Positions 1 to 7,698 of a stretch of 29,577 nucleotides of DNA are shown here, one piece after another. The translations under genes were made by a program, and so were the position numbers. Below the pieces are notes generated by a model, which made no database searches, was not told the origin of the DNA, and saw nothing but the letters and a program-made list of their open reading frames with translations. Position 1 is the stretch's first letter; each line of letters starts with the position of its first letter. This DNA comes from Planctomycetota bacterium (GTDB taxonomy: Bacteria; Planctomycetota; Phycisphaerae; UBA1845): NCBI GenBank assembly GCA_024278775.1, contig JAJRSP010000046.1, positions 1 through 29,577 on the forward strand. Reading direction: 5' to 3'.

Positions 1-7
1 CATGATC

Positions 8-82
8 GCCCCCAACGGGGGCTTCACGACGCGCTCGGCCCGCTCGGGCGGGCCTTCCTAAAGCCACGCCCTTTGGGCGTGG
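8..82. repeat. Cluster of three consecutive hairpins
   Basis: Three perfect inverted repeats follow one another. Positions 8-22 have gccccc/gggggc arms and a 3-nt loop. Positions 37-54 have ggcccgc/gcgggcc arms and a tcgg loop. Positions 64-82 have ccacgccc/gggcgtgg arms and a ttt loop. None is followed by a clear T-run on either strand, so they are not textbook intrinsic terminators. They may end a gene beyond the left edge or be REP-like elements. The third hairpin ends 24 nt before the start codon of the next gene. Confidence 0.7.
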
Positions 83-106
83 TCGATTACTTCAGAGGAG
101 ATGATT

Positions 107-688
107 ATGCGAAGGAAAGATCGTTTTGGGTTTTGGTTCTCTCTGTTGCTCCTGGCTTCCGCTGGGTGCCATCACTCGATCTCCTTTCACGAGATTGGGT
201 ACGCCATTGAAACAGAGTCGTATGATACGTCCCTCGTCGTCGTGATAGACCCGAAGACTCTCAACCAAACCGTTTCCATCCGTTCCTTTATGACAGGTAT
301 TGCTCATAGCTGGGATGCCAAGCCGGGGATGATGTTGAAACAAGTCGCCGACGTGGAGTTTCCCCAAATGTTCAAGCATTATGAGGTAGCCGGCATTGAT
401 AACGAGAATAGCGAGGGTGACAGACATTTGACTCTAAAATTGACTGTGCCTCAGTATGTATTTGCCGACTTTAGAGCTACGGTTACCGTTCAAGCCGCTG
501 CCTATGGTCCAGGCAAGAACGTCCTTTTCGAGAGAACTTATACCGAGGAGGGCATGACCCAGGGAAGCAAGATGTTTAACGCCGGTGCATTCGGGATGAA
601 ATCTGCAGTACGGCAATCATCTTTCGACGCGTATATGAAGATCTTTTCATTGCTACGGAATGATCTTATCGAAGCACTTTCGGGCTAG
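107..688 (+). CDS. Putative lipoprotein of unknown function
   Basis: This is a 193-residue protein that I do not recognise. The start is taken at ATG 107, which lies 6 nt after GAGGAG (95-100). The ATG at 101 directly abuts that ribosome site and is less likely. Residues 2-6 are basic (RRKDR) and are followed by a hydrophobic stretch and LASAGC with Cys21, consistent with a signal peptide II lipobox. The -3 residue is Ser rather than the preferred Leu, so lipidation is likely but not certain. The mature part looks like mixed alpha/beta with no recognisable catalytic motif. It is the only plus-strand gene here. Its GC is near 46% in four 60-base lines counted by hand, against about 60% elsewhere, and hairpins lie on both sides. 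It could be a transferred gene. Confidence is high that it is coding and low on function. Confidence 0.7.
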   Translation: MRRKDRFGFWFSLLLLASAGCHHSISFHEIGYAIETESYDTSLVVVIDPKTLNQTVSIRSFMTGIAHSWDAKPGMMLKQVADVEFPQMFKHYEVAGIDNENSEGDRHLTLKLTVPQYVFADFRATVTVQAAAYGPGKNVLFERTYTEEGMTQGSKMFNAGAFGMKSAVRQSSFDAYMKIFSLLRNDLIEALSG

Positions 689-902
689 CCAAATTCCCCT
701 TTGGGGTGCGTCTCGCGTGGCATGGACCGCGCTTGCGTGGCCATGTAGAACGCCATTGCGGTCGGCATAGTTAGACGAATCAATGTGGTGCGGACCTCCC
801 CCACCCTGATATCCTCCCCGACGTTAGTCATAGACGAGTGGCGCAGCCCGAAGGTAGCCAGTAGATAGGTCGGGCAGAGCCCGACCTACGGTGGTTCGAG
901 TG
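689..902. other. Intergenic region between convergent genes
   Basis: This region separates the plus-strand lipoprotein gene from the minus-strand gene ending at 903. It holds a short cccc-ttt-gggg hairpin at 696-706, just after the lipoprotein stop, and the strong palindrome listed separately at 866-888. I see no ORF with coding character. Confidence 0.5.
866..888. repeat. Perfect palindrome, GGTCGGGC family, copy 1
   Basis: Ten-base arms (taggtcgggc / gcccgaccta) are separated by a 3-nt loop (aga). The same core, ggtcgggc-nnn-gcccgacc, recurs at 24660-24680 with a different loop. The copy sits between two convergent genes, where it could act as a bidirectional transcription end, but it lacks a T-tract. 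A dispersed REP-like element is the alternative reading. Confidence 0.75.
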
Positions 903-2345
903 TCAATCCTCTTCGGTTTCGGGATTGTCGATCAACACCAACCCACGATGTTCGGGCTTGAGGAGGCGGAATCCCACATCAAGATAATACGGGCGCTTCT
1001 GCCGGATCGCCACCTGGCCGCCGTCGTCCACGAGATCGCCGCCGACGGAATAGATGACGATGCCCTTTTCTGTGGAAGCGAACCGCATCGCGTCGCTGTT
1101 GAACGGGTCGATGGGCACTGCGTCCAGAAAATCGGGAACCAATTCACTCAGTGAAGCCGGAAGGTGGACGGATTTCATCCGGAACCCTTCAGCGGCCAGT
1201 GCCGCGACGGCGCACCGGAGCTCAGCCCGGATGCGCGCGTCGAGAGTCATCGCGCGTGGGACGCTCGGTAGCATGATTTTAACCAAGAACTGCGTGAACG
1301 GCAGCTTGGCTACCTCGTTGTCGATTCTTTCGGTCGCCTGGATCAGTGCTTCCGGGTCGTTCGCGGCGTCGATCAGCCATGAATACATTTCGACGCCGAG
1401 GGCTTGGCTCCGCCGTACAAGCACAACCGGTACGAAGGGCAAACCGGACACACCACCGCTGCCAGTACCGTCCGACGAGATTAGCTGCGCCGTGGATATT
1501 TTGGCGCTGGCGATGCCGTCGCACAATTCCACGAAGAAGGCGCGCTCACCCCACAGTGCCCACTTGATTGAGCTTGAGTCCAGCGACGCAGTTACCGTGG
1601 CGGTCAGACGGCCCAGCGTGGCGGTATCCCATTCGCCCACGCGCAGCGCGTCCTCCACTGTCTGGATGGCCAAAGCCTGAACCGCCATTTGAACCAGCCG
1701 TCCGATGAGTGTGGGATGCTCGTTCAGCGCCGCGCCAATGGCGAACTGGAGACGCGCAGCCTCCGCCGCACCCGCGACATCTTCATCGATCAGACGAAGC
1801 ATGCCGTCCAGGTGCGCCAGTTTCCCGGCACCGCGTACATGACCAAGTTGGGGAAAGATGGCGGAAAACACGTCGTCCCCGTCCGGTCCGTAATCCAGGT
1901 CGAATCGTCCGCTGGGCATTTCGCGAAGCGTGAGAAGTTCGGCGAGTAAATCACGGTGTCGATCCAGGAACCGGCGCGAAGTATCGATCAGCTCGCGCGG
2001 GACGCCCTCGAAGAAACTTACCCTTGTCGAACGACCTGAGAAAACGAACACTTTGCCTTCCTGGTGGGGGATGCCGAGCTTGTTCAGGCGGTCGGCCAGA
2101 CGGTTGATGACCAACGCACTGTTCCGGTCGGCGGGAAGAGTGGTGCGCTTCGCTTCGATTTCGGCGAAGGTGAGTGGGCACCCGGCGGCTCGAAGTTCTT
2201 CCGCGTAGCGCGTCCAACGTGTGTGGGCCACCCAGCCCAGCACATATACCACGCCACAAGCAAGAAGGATGAGTGAAACGAAAACGAGTAAAACTTTGAC
2301 ACTCACAGGCCAGGAACGCTTTGACGTTTCGGATGAGGTTGTCAC
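903..2345 (-). CDS. Single-pass membrane protein of unknown function
   Basis: This is a 480-residue protein. I place the start at GTG 2345, which follows GGGAGG with 7 nt spacing. An in-frame ATG at 2393 would add 16 residues but has no ribosome site. Residues about 15-39 form one transmembrane helix after a short Ser/Lys-rich cytoplasmic tail, so most of the protein is probably periplasmic. The long central part is helical and rich in Leu, Ala and Arg. The C-terminus holds a DAVPIDPF...IYSVGGDLVDDGG pattern. It resembles the DPxxxxxxxY-SxGPDGxxDDGG ending of type II pseudopilins and of many planctomycete proteins of unknown function. No catalytic motif is visible. The next gene upstream is the sigma factor, whose stop lies 149 nt away, so co-transcription is possible. 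Function is unknown. Confidence 0.75.
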   Translation of the reverse strand: MTTSSETSKRSWPVSVKVLLVFVSLILLACGVVYVLGWVAHTRWTRYAEELRAAGCPLTFAEIEAKRTTLPADRNSALVINRLADRLNKLGIPHQEGKVFVFSGRSTRVSFFEGVPRELIDTSRRFLDRHRDLLAELLTLREMPSGRFDLDYGPDGDDVFSAIFPQLGHVRGAGKLAHLDGMLRLIDEDVAGAAEAARLQFAIGAALNEHPTLIGRLVQMAVQALAIQTVEDALRVGEWDTATLGRLTATVTASLDSSSIKWALWGERAFFVELCDGIASAKISTAQLISSDGTGSGGVSGLPFVPVVLVRRSQALGVEMYSWLIDAANDPEALIQATERIDNEVAKLPFTQFLVKIMLPSVPRAMTLDARIRAELRCAVAALAAEGFRMKSVHLPASLSELVPDFLDAVPIDPFNSDAMRFASTEKGIVIYSVGGDLVDDGGQVAIRQKRPYYLDVGFRLLKPEHRGLVLIDNPETEED

Positions 2346-2494
2346 CTTCGGACCTCCCACAAGGTGCATCGGAGACTCGCACCAGTCTTCCATCGGACGC
2401 TGCCGGATCTACGCACTACGTTTTCTTTCCAGCTACGAGTGCAGACCGAGACCGCATTGAACACTGTTTCGGGATCAGTCGCAACGCGGGCTCG

Positions 2495-4153
2495 TTACGC
2501 ATCAACGGCGGTGGCGAGTGACGGCGGGAGGACTTCGCGAAGTTTTTGCAGGGCTCTTTTTTCCAACTGTCGGATGCGCTCTTTGGTGACGCCGAAGCGC
2601 TGGCCCAACTGTTCCAGGGTCATGTGGGTGCCGTCGCCGGTGAGTCCGAAGTGATGGCTTACGATTTCACGTTCGCGGTCAGGTAGCTGGCTGATACCCT
2701 CGTCGATCATCTCACGCACGCGCTCGCGATCGCCGGTGCACAGGCCTTCTTCCTCGGTGTCCCGCGTGGCCTGTTCGAGCAGCTCGTCCTGACCGGTGAC
2801 GTATCGGCTGTAGCGGTAATGTTCTTCCGGGATCGAGCGGGCGTAGTTCTTGGCGATCGCCCAGGTGGCGTAGGTGCTGAACTTGTTGCCGCGACTGTAA
2901 TCGAATTTCTCCACGGCACGCATGAGCGATACGTTGCCGTCACTGATGATTTCAAAGAACTGGGGCGTCCAGCCCACGTGTTTCTTGGCGATGCTGATCA
3001 CCAGCCGCAGGTTTGCCTTGATGATCCGCTGCTTCAGCTCGTTGGCCTGTGTCAGAAGTGCCTTGACGCGAACCAGCGCCGCTTCCGAGACATCCCCAGC
3101 GTGGATGACCCTCGCCGCTTTGTACTTGGTGTAGTTGTACCGGCGAAACAGATCCTGCTCCTGATCGCGCGTGAGCAGCGGCGTCACGTAGAGCGAGCGG
3201 AGGTAGGCCGGGAGATCACGAGGGATACGTGGCTTGTGGCCTTGCTGGCCTTTGGGTTCGTCGACGTCGAGAATCAGCTCGTCGGCGTTCGGCGCGGCGA
3301 ACAGCTCATTGTCCATATACTCAATCGGCTGTTGCCGCCAGAGATCAAACTGTGCCTCGCGAAGCATCTGCTCCACGTCGGCAATGGCGCAGTCGAAACC
3401 GCTCGCGATCGACGCGACTGATTCACCGGCCTGGCGGCAACGCCACATCGCCGTCCGCTGTTCGCACAGAATCGGTTCACCCTGTCTGGTAAACAGTGCG
3501 GTGTCGGAGGTTTCGTCGTGTCGGCGGAGCGTGTACCGAACCGTCTCCACCGCGCGCCCGGTTTCTTCGGCGATCAGGCAGGCGGCCGCGTGTAGCTTCA
3601 ATGGTTGCGATAAGAGTAGCTCGCGAGCCCGCTCGACCATCGCGGATCGCTCGGCCGCAGACATCTGCTTGAAAGACGCGCCACGTTCGACGAGCTCTTT
3701 GTGTTGAGCGATGAAACGATCGACGGTGCTCTTGCAGAAGGCCAGTCGATTGACGCCGTCATCAAAAGTGACGCGGAGCCCCATCAGCCCGCGATCGCGC
3801 CAGCGGCGAATGGTCTTGGTGCTGACTTTGAGCCGTTCGGCCAACTGTTGGTGCGTCTGGAAGTCTTGGCCAAGCTCGGAGGCGCGTAGCTTTGCGGCCC
3901 GGCTGCACGTTTCAGCCATGGTGACCAGATCGCGGATGAGCGCCTCACCGGGGATGGACGGTCCCGTTTCCGAAGCCCGTTTGCGGTATTCGGTGATCCG
4001 ATAACAGACGAAATCAAAGGGATAGGCCTTGTCCGGCTGGAGATCACCCAGCAGGCCGTCGATGCGCCGCATCTGTCCGACCCGAAGTCGGCGTGGGGAG
4101 AGCGTGAGCTGATGGGCCAGCTCGCCCATGTCTTTGTTGAAGAACTTTGGCAC
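2495..4153 (-). CDS. Sigma-70 family factor with N-terminal HTH array
   Basis: This 552-residue RNA polymerase sigma factor starts at GTG 4153, 6 nt after GAGGT. A longer in-frame start at 4318 would translate through an intrinsic terminator and is rejected; ATG 4129 is the alternative. Three HTH-like units come first. Residues about 96-151 are MerR/excisionase-like (LAERLKVSTKTIRRWRDRG). Residues about 173-210 (AAACLIAEETGRAVETVRYTL) and 235-268 are the other two. Sigma region 1.2 follows at about 313-337 (LPAYLRSLYVTPLLTRDQE). Region 2 lies at about 373-455, including NLRLVISIAKKH, DGNVSLMRAVEKFD and FSTYATWAI. Region 4 lies at about 488-540, with ERIRQLEKRALQKLRE as the recognition helix. 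Region 3 is missing: only about 45 residues link regions 2 and 4. Region 2.4 (AKNYARSIPEEHYRYSRY) departs from the housekeeping consensus. It is therefore an alternative factor, not the main SigA. What the HTH array binds is unknown. Confidence 0.88.
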   Translation of the reverse strand: MPKFFNKDMGELAHQLTLSPRRLRVGQMRRIDGLLGDLQPDKAYPFDFVCYRITEYRKRASETGPSIPGEALIRDLVTMAETCSRAAKLRASELGQDFQTHQQLAERLKVSTKTIRRWRDRGLMGLRVTFDDGVNRLAFCKSTVDRFIAQHKELVERGASFKQMSAAERSAMVERARELLLSQPLKLHAAACLIAEETGRAVETVRYTLRRHDETSDTALFTRQGEPILCEQRTAMWRCRQAGESVASIASGFDCAIADVEQMLREAQFDLWRQQPIEYMDNELFAAPNADELILDVDEPKGQQGHKPRIPRDLPAYLRSLYVTPLLTRDQEQDLFRRYNYTKYKAARVIHAGDVSEAALVRVKALLTQANELKQRIIKANLRLVISIAKKHVGWTPQFFEIISDGNVSLMRAVEKFDYSRGNKFSTYATWAIAKNYARSIPEEHYRYSRYVTGQDELLEQATRDTEEEGLCTGDRERVREMIDEGISQLPDREREIVSHHFGLTGDGTHMTLEQLGQRFGVTKERIRQLEKRALQKLREVLPPSLATAVDA

Positions 4154-4274
4154 CGAACGACCTCGATCGACCCACCCGTTTTCGCCGTATGGGAATCCCA
4201 CCCGCAGCGGCCCCCACCACCCGGCCGACCCATCAAAGCCAACCGGGAACGGCTCAGTTTTCTTAGCAGGGTCC

Positions 4275-4325
4275 AAAAAACGTCTGCGTGGGAGGCTAGG
4301 CCCGTTCGGGGCACCCAAGCAGACG
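4275..4325 (-). terminator. Rho-independent terminator
   Basis: Read on the minus strand, a 12-bp stem with one mismatch (4325-4314 with 4292-4281; cgtctgcttggg / cccacgcagacg) is followed at once by TTTTTT. The loop holds a smaller gccc/gggc stem. It lies about 145 nt after the stop of the coiled-coil protein gene and before the sigma factor start. It most likely ends the former transcript and separates it from the latter. Confidence 0.75.
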
Positions 4326-4469
4326 GGCTACCCCGACCTCTGCTACCTATTATCGCCCTCGCTGTGGCCAGGGTCAAACCGCACGCCCGGTAGTTTGTGC
4401 GTTCTTATGCTACAAACGCCAGGGTCTGCGGTGGAACTACTTATCGGACATAGGCGGGTGTGGTCTGGA
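4326..4469. other. 3' untranslated stretch of the coiled-coil gene
   Basis: This stretch lies between the stop of the gene at 4470 and the terminator. I see no ORF, repeat or RNA gene that I can support. Confidence 0.4.
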
Positions 4470-6320
4470 TTAACGCGATTCCAGCAGTCTTAGTCGGGAG
4501 GCCAGCCGCTGCACGTAGGGCTCGGTCTCACGGCCTTTGAGCGCCTCGCGGTAGCCGTCGATCGCGTCTGCGGCGTAGGATTCGTCACCGAGCAATGCCA
4601 GGATGTAGGTTGCTCCGGCCGCCTGTGCCACCATGGTCCAGTGCCGGTCGGCGTCGCGGTGGGCACGCTCCAGAATGGCGTGAACGGCGGCTATGGCCTC
4701 TGCGGCATTATCGCGAGCCTCGAGGGCCGCTTCCGATTCCGTTTCCGCGTCGGCCTCGGTCAGACCCAATTCCGGCGGCAACCAGGAAAAAAGCGCGGCA
4801 TTTTGAGAGGCTGCGAGATATTGATCATAATAAATCCAAGCCTTGGAGAGCTCTGCGTCTGCGCCCTGCGCGGCGATGTGACCACCCATCCAGGCGGCTT
4901 TGGTTCTCGCATAAATGCCCGACGACTCCTGCTTCTCCGAAGGGAGCGACTGCGTACGTCCTCGCGCGTCGGAAACCCACGATCCGATCAGTGAGGCGGC
5001 GTTTCGTGAGGTTCGTGCCGAGGCGGTAAACTTGGCTATGGCGTCGGCTTCCAGCGCGGCTGCCTCGTCTTCGGTGGCGGTGAGATCATCCAAAATCTCA
5101 GCGGATTCCGGTTGGATGGCCACGATGCGCTCCCGCGATTCTTTCTGCCGTCGTGCAATCGTCTCACGCATGTTGTTCAAAGAAGCGATACCGGCTTGGA
5201 GGCTATCGATGTCGTCGCGTGCGTTTTTGAGCTCGGCGGCCGCGATATCGCGAGCCCCCTGGTAATGCGTCAAACCCGGTTCGATCGTCAGGTTCGAGGG
5301 CGAGCCGTTTTCGAGGTAGCGACCGTGGACATAGTCTCCGGTGGCATCAATCTGGGCGTAGGGATAGCTGCCGGCCCGAAGCGACTCCATCTCCCGAATG
5401 GCTTCTCGATAGACGCGGTCTTGTTCGGTGATCTGCGTGGCGAAAGCGGCCGAGCCTTGCGGGTCTGAGAAATCGATGCCTTTGGCGCGAATCTTATCCA
5501 GGGTCCGTCGTGCCTTGTCTCGGCGTGCTTCGGCCGAGGCAATTCGACGCTCCAAATCTGCGATCTTTTTGTCCAAGGCTTTGAGGGCGGATTCCTGCTC
5601 GCGTAGTGTGGTTGTTTTTTCCTCCACCTTGGCGGTGAGTGCATCGAGCTGTGTGTCGATGCCACTGTCCTCAAGCACCGTTTGAGATATGTTCAGCGCC
5701 TCGACGAGTCCGGCCACACCGGCCAATTCCCGCCGGTAGGCCATCGCCTCATTTCGCATCAGTCCGGCACGGAGCCGCAACGACAGCCCTTGATAGTATT
5801 CGATGATCGCCTTGAGACGAGTGGCTTCCGCCTGAGAACGACCGTCCACGCCGCCGGCGGTGACCGCCAGCGCGGCGTCTACCTCGAAGGCCGCATCCTT
5901 CAACAGGGCGTCGTTGTCAGCAATCAACTGAGTACGAGCGCGAACGCCGGAACCGATCTGGCCGTTGATATTGCCGTAGTTCGTGCGTGCTTGACGCGGG
6001 GAATCGGACCAATCCATAGGCGTGTAAGATTCCCACAGTTCGGTGTGGGCCTCTTGATAGACGTCGGTGGCGTCCTCTGAAAGTTCTTCCGGAGCCGTGG
6101 CGTCCACGCCCAAGTCGCGAAGCGTTTCGACCAGCAGCGCCTGGTACCCCAGGTTGGCGTTGTACTGATGAAAGAGCCTGCGGGCCCGCTCGATATGGAC
6201 ACCAGCCTCACGCTCGACACGTTGGGGGGCCGCTTCCAAAGATGGCAGCACGACCCACACCACGGCCGAAAGCGCCATGGCGGCTGCCAAGGAGACGCCG
6301 ATCACACCTTCTTGTTTCAC
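4470..6320 (-). CDS. Large single-pass coiled-coil protein, unknown function
   Basis: This 616-residue protein starts at GTG 6320, 6 nt after GGAGAG. An in-frame ATG at 6377 lacks a ribosome site. Residues about 5-27 (IGVSLAAAMALSAVVWVVL) form an uncleaved signal anchor, so the rest probably lies in the periplasm. Strong coiled coil is predicted by eye at about 223-281, with Glu/Lys/Leu heptads such as LKALDKKIADLERRIASAE, and again at about 356-425. The last 150 residues are Ala/Glu-rich helices ending in a TPR-like segment (ATYILALLGDE, IDGYREALKGRETEPYVQRL). No enzyme motif is seen. The build resembles envelope scaffolds or SMC-like rod proteins, but I do not recognise the family. It is followed by a terminator, so it is probably transcribed alone. 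Confidence 0.75.
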   Translation of the reverse strand: MKQEGVIGVSLAAAMALSAVVWVVLPSLEAAPQRVEREAGVHIERARRLFHQYNANLGYQALLVETLRDLGVDATAPEELSEDATDVYQEAHTELWESYTPMDWSDSPRQARTNYGNINGQIGSGVRARTQLIADNDALLKDAAFEVDAALAVTAGGVDGRSQAEATRLKAIIEYYQGLSLRLRAGLMRNEAMAYRRELAGVAGLVEALNISQTVLEDSGIDTQLDALTAKVEEKTTTLREQESALKALDKKIADLERRIASAEARRDKARRTLDKIRAKGIDFSDPQGSAAFATQITEQDRVYREAIREMESLRAGSYPYAQIDATGDYVHGRYLENGSPSNLTIEPGLTHYQGARDIAAAELKNARDDIDSLQAGIASLNNMRETIARRQKESRERIVAIQPESAEILDDLTATEDEAAALEADAIAKFTASARTSRNAASLIGSWVSDARGRTQSLPSEKQESSGIYARTKAAWMGGHIAAQGADAELSKAWIYYDQYLAASQNAALFSWLPPELGLTEADAETESEAALEARDNAAEAIAAVHAILERAHRDADRHWTMVAQAAGATYILALLGDESYAADAIDGYREALKGRETEPYVQRLASRLRLLESR

Positions 6321-6526
6321 AACCAACTCTCCGGATTCCGATTCTGCGGCGTGGTCACACCAATTCGCCCCTTCCACCCCGCCGGTATTATTTCACGAAA
6401 ACTATGACTAACCAAAAAACATCCGCTGGTATCACGTTTCACAACCATGGCGACTATGATAGCTCTCTCCGAGTCGCATGTGTTCGCCTACGCGGGGCTG
6501 GAACGCCGAGTCTCGCACGAATCCTC

Positions 6527-6552
6527 GAACCCGCGGCTGAAGCCCGCGGTTC
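6527..6552. repeat. Bulged hairpin with GGCTGAAGCC core
   Basis: The arms gaacc(c)gcgg and ccgcggttc pair over 9 bp with one bulged base (6532), around a ctgaagc loop. The 10-base core ggctgaagcc (6535-6544) occurs again, inverted, at 14330-14339 inside nuoM, which suggests a dispersed element family. Confidence 0.55.
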
Positions 6553-6652
6553 AGGTAGTCGTAGGACTTATGAAACGCGGCACTTGCATCATTCTACGCA
6601 CGTAGTTACGCCGATTTCCGCCATGCGAAGTTTTCGGTTTTTTTCCAGGGCC

Positions 6653-6674
6653 AGCTCGGGTCGTCGACCCGGCT
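6653..6674. repeat. Inverted repeat downstream of tRNA-Arg
   Basis: The arms cgggtcg and cgacccg surround a single t, extended outward by agct/ggct with one T-G pair. The repeat lies 76 nt past the 3' end of the tRNA in the direction of tRNA transcription. It has no T-run after it on the minus strand, so a role as terminator is uncertain. Confidence 0.45.
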
Positions 6675-6749
6675 TTGCCCCAGCCACAGCCTCCCCGTCG
6701 AACTCACGGGTGTACTGTAACTTACTACTTAAACAATGTTTACGTCAAT

Positions 6750-6823
<74 letters not shown>

Positions 6824-6841
6824 TTCGAGTCGGGCGGGCCA

Positions 6842-6847
6842 ATCATA
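6842..6847 (-). promoter_or_regulatory. Candidate -10 box for tRNA-Arg
   Basis: TATGAT on the minus strand matches the -10 consensus at five of six positions and ends 18 nt before the mature tRNA 5' end. No good -35 hexamer lies at the right distance (cgcaaa at 17 nt), so this is weak evidence. Confidence 0.25.
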
Positions 6848-7104
6848 TGTCCACCGCGTTGAGCTTTGCGTGCTGGACAGACCCCGCCGACCACTCTGCG
6901 GATCTCAACTCCGCTTGGAAAGTATGTTACCGGAATCGGCCGGTCCGACAAGGGCCGCCCAGGACCTGACGCTGACGATGCGGACGATTCGAACCGTGGC
7001 TATCCGGGGGCCGGCACGTCCGGGTCGATCCGGAGGGGCAGGTTCCGGAAAGTACAGGGTTTTTCGAACAGGTGCTCTCCGTCCCGTATCGTTGAAGTTG
7101 GTGG

Positions 7105-7467
7105 CTATTTGGGGATTTCCAGACGCAGCATCACGAAGGCGATCATCAGGATTACGTCCATCGTGACCACGGCCCCCCCCACGAAAAAGCCGATCCAGGA
7201 CCGACTGGGCTTGTCATTTTGACGTTGTCCGACGCTGTTCCATCCGAGTAGGAAGCTCACCGACGCCGGCAGGAGGGATACCAACACGCATACGAGGAAC
7301 ACGGGCACGACCTTGCCGGCCGCACCGTACACGATTTGTCCGAGCGTTGCATCATACTTCCACACCAGCACAGCGGCGGCACCCACACACGGGATTACCG
7401 AGGCTGAGGCCAGCACCGCGGCATAACGCGCTTGCACGTCAAATCTTCGTAAACGAGATAGCGCCAT
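7105..7467 (-). CDS. Small three-helix membrane protein, unknown
   Basis: This 120-residue protein starts at an ATG preceded by AAGGAGAG at 4 nt spacing, an excellent ribosome site. Three hydrophobic segments are visible at about 14-37, 49-75 and 90-113. Short basic stretches (RLRR at the N-terminus, QRQNDKPSR before the last helix) favour a cytoplasmic location for those parts. It has no Cys pairs, charged intramembrane motif or domain that I recognise. It lies 231 nt downstream of trkH on the same strand and could belong to the same transcript, but nothing in its sequence ties it to potassium transport. Confidence 0.7.
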   Translation of the reverse strand: MALSRLRRFDVQARYAAVLASASVIPCVGAAAVLVWKYDATLGQIVYGAAGKVVPVFLVCVLVSLLPASVSFLLGWNSVGQRQNDKPSRSWIGFFVGGAVVTMDVILMIAFVMLRLEIPK

Positions 7468-7698
7468 GACGCTCTCCTTCTATCCTTCGGGTGCAACCCA
7501 CTTTGGGCGGCATCAGGGCGGGGCAAGTGGTTCGCCCGTCTATACCGGGTGGTTTACCTACCTCGCCACATGCCAGGTCAACTTTTTGCCTGGGGGCGAA
7601 AGAACGACCGGCCCTACATTTTCTCACGACCGCCGATTCGGTCATGCACGCCACTCCTCGCATCGCTCTGGTTCGATGGTTACGGGCCCGTCCGTTCG

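Larger units (their letters stand above)
6321..6749. other. Intergenic region with two palindromes
   Basis: This is a 429-nt region between the coiled-coil protein gene and the tRNA. It contains the two inverted repeats listed at 6527-6552 and 6653-6674. Short ORFs crossing it have no ribosome site or recognisable product. Nothing else is supported. Confidence 0.5.

Noticed and set aside
4154..4318. Longer N-terminus for the sigma factor, from ATG 4318
   Set aside because: The extra codons overlap the stem of an intrinsic terminator and have no ribosome site, while GTG 4153 has GAGGT at good spacing.
6653..6674. Intrinsic terminator for the tRNA
   Set aside because: The stem is good, but on the minus strand it is not followed by a T-run, and the only homopolymer nearby is in the wrong orientation.
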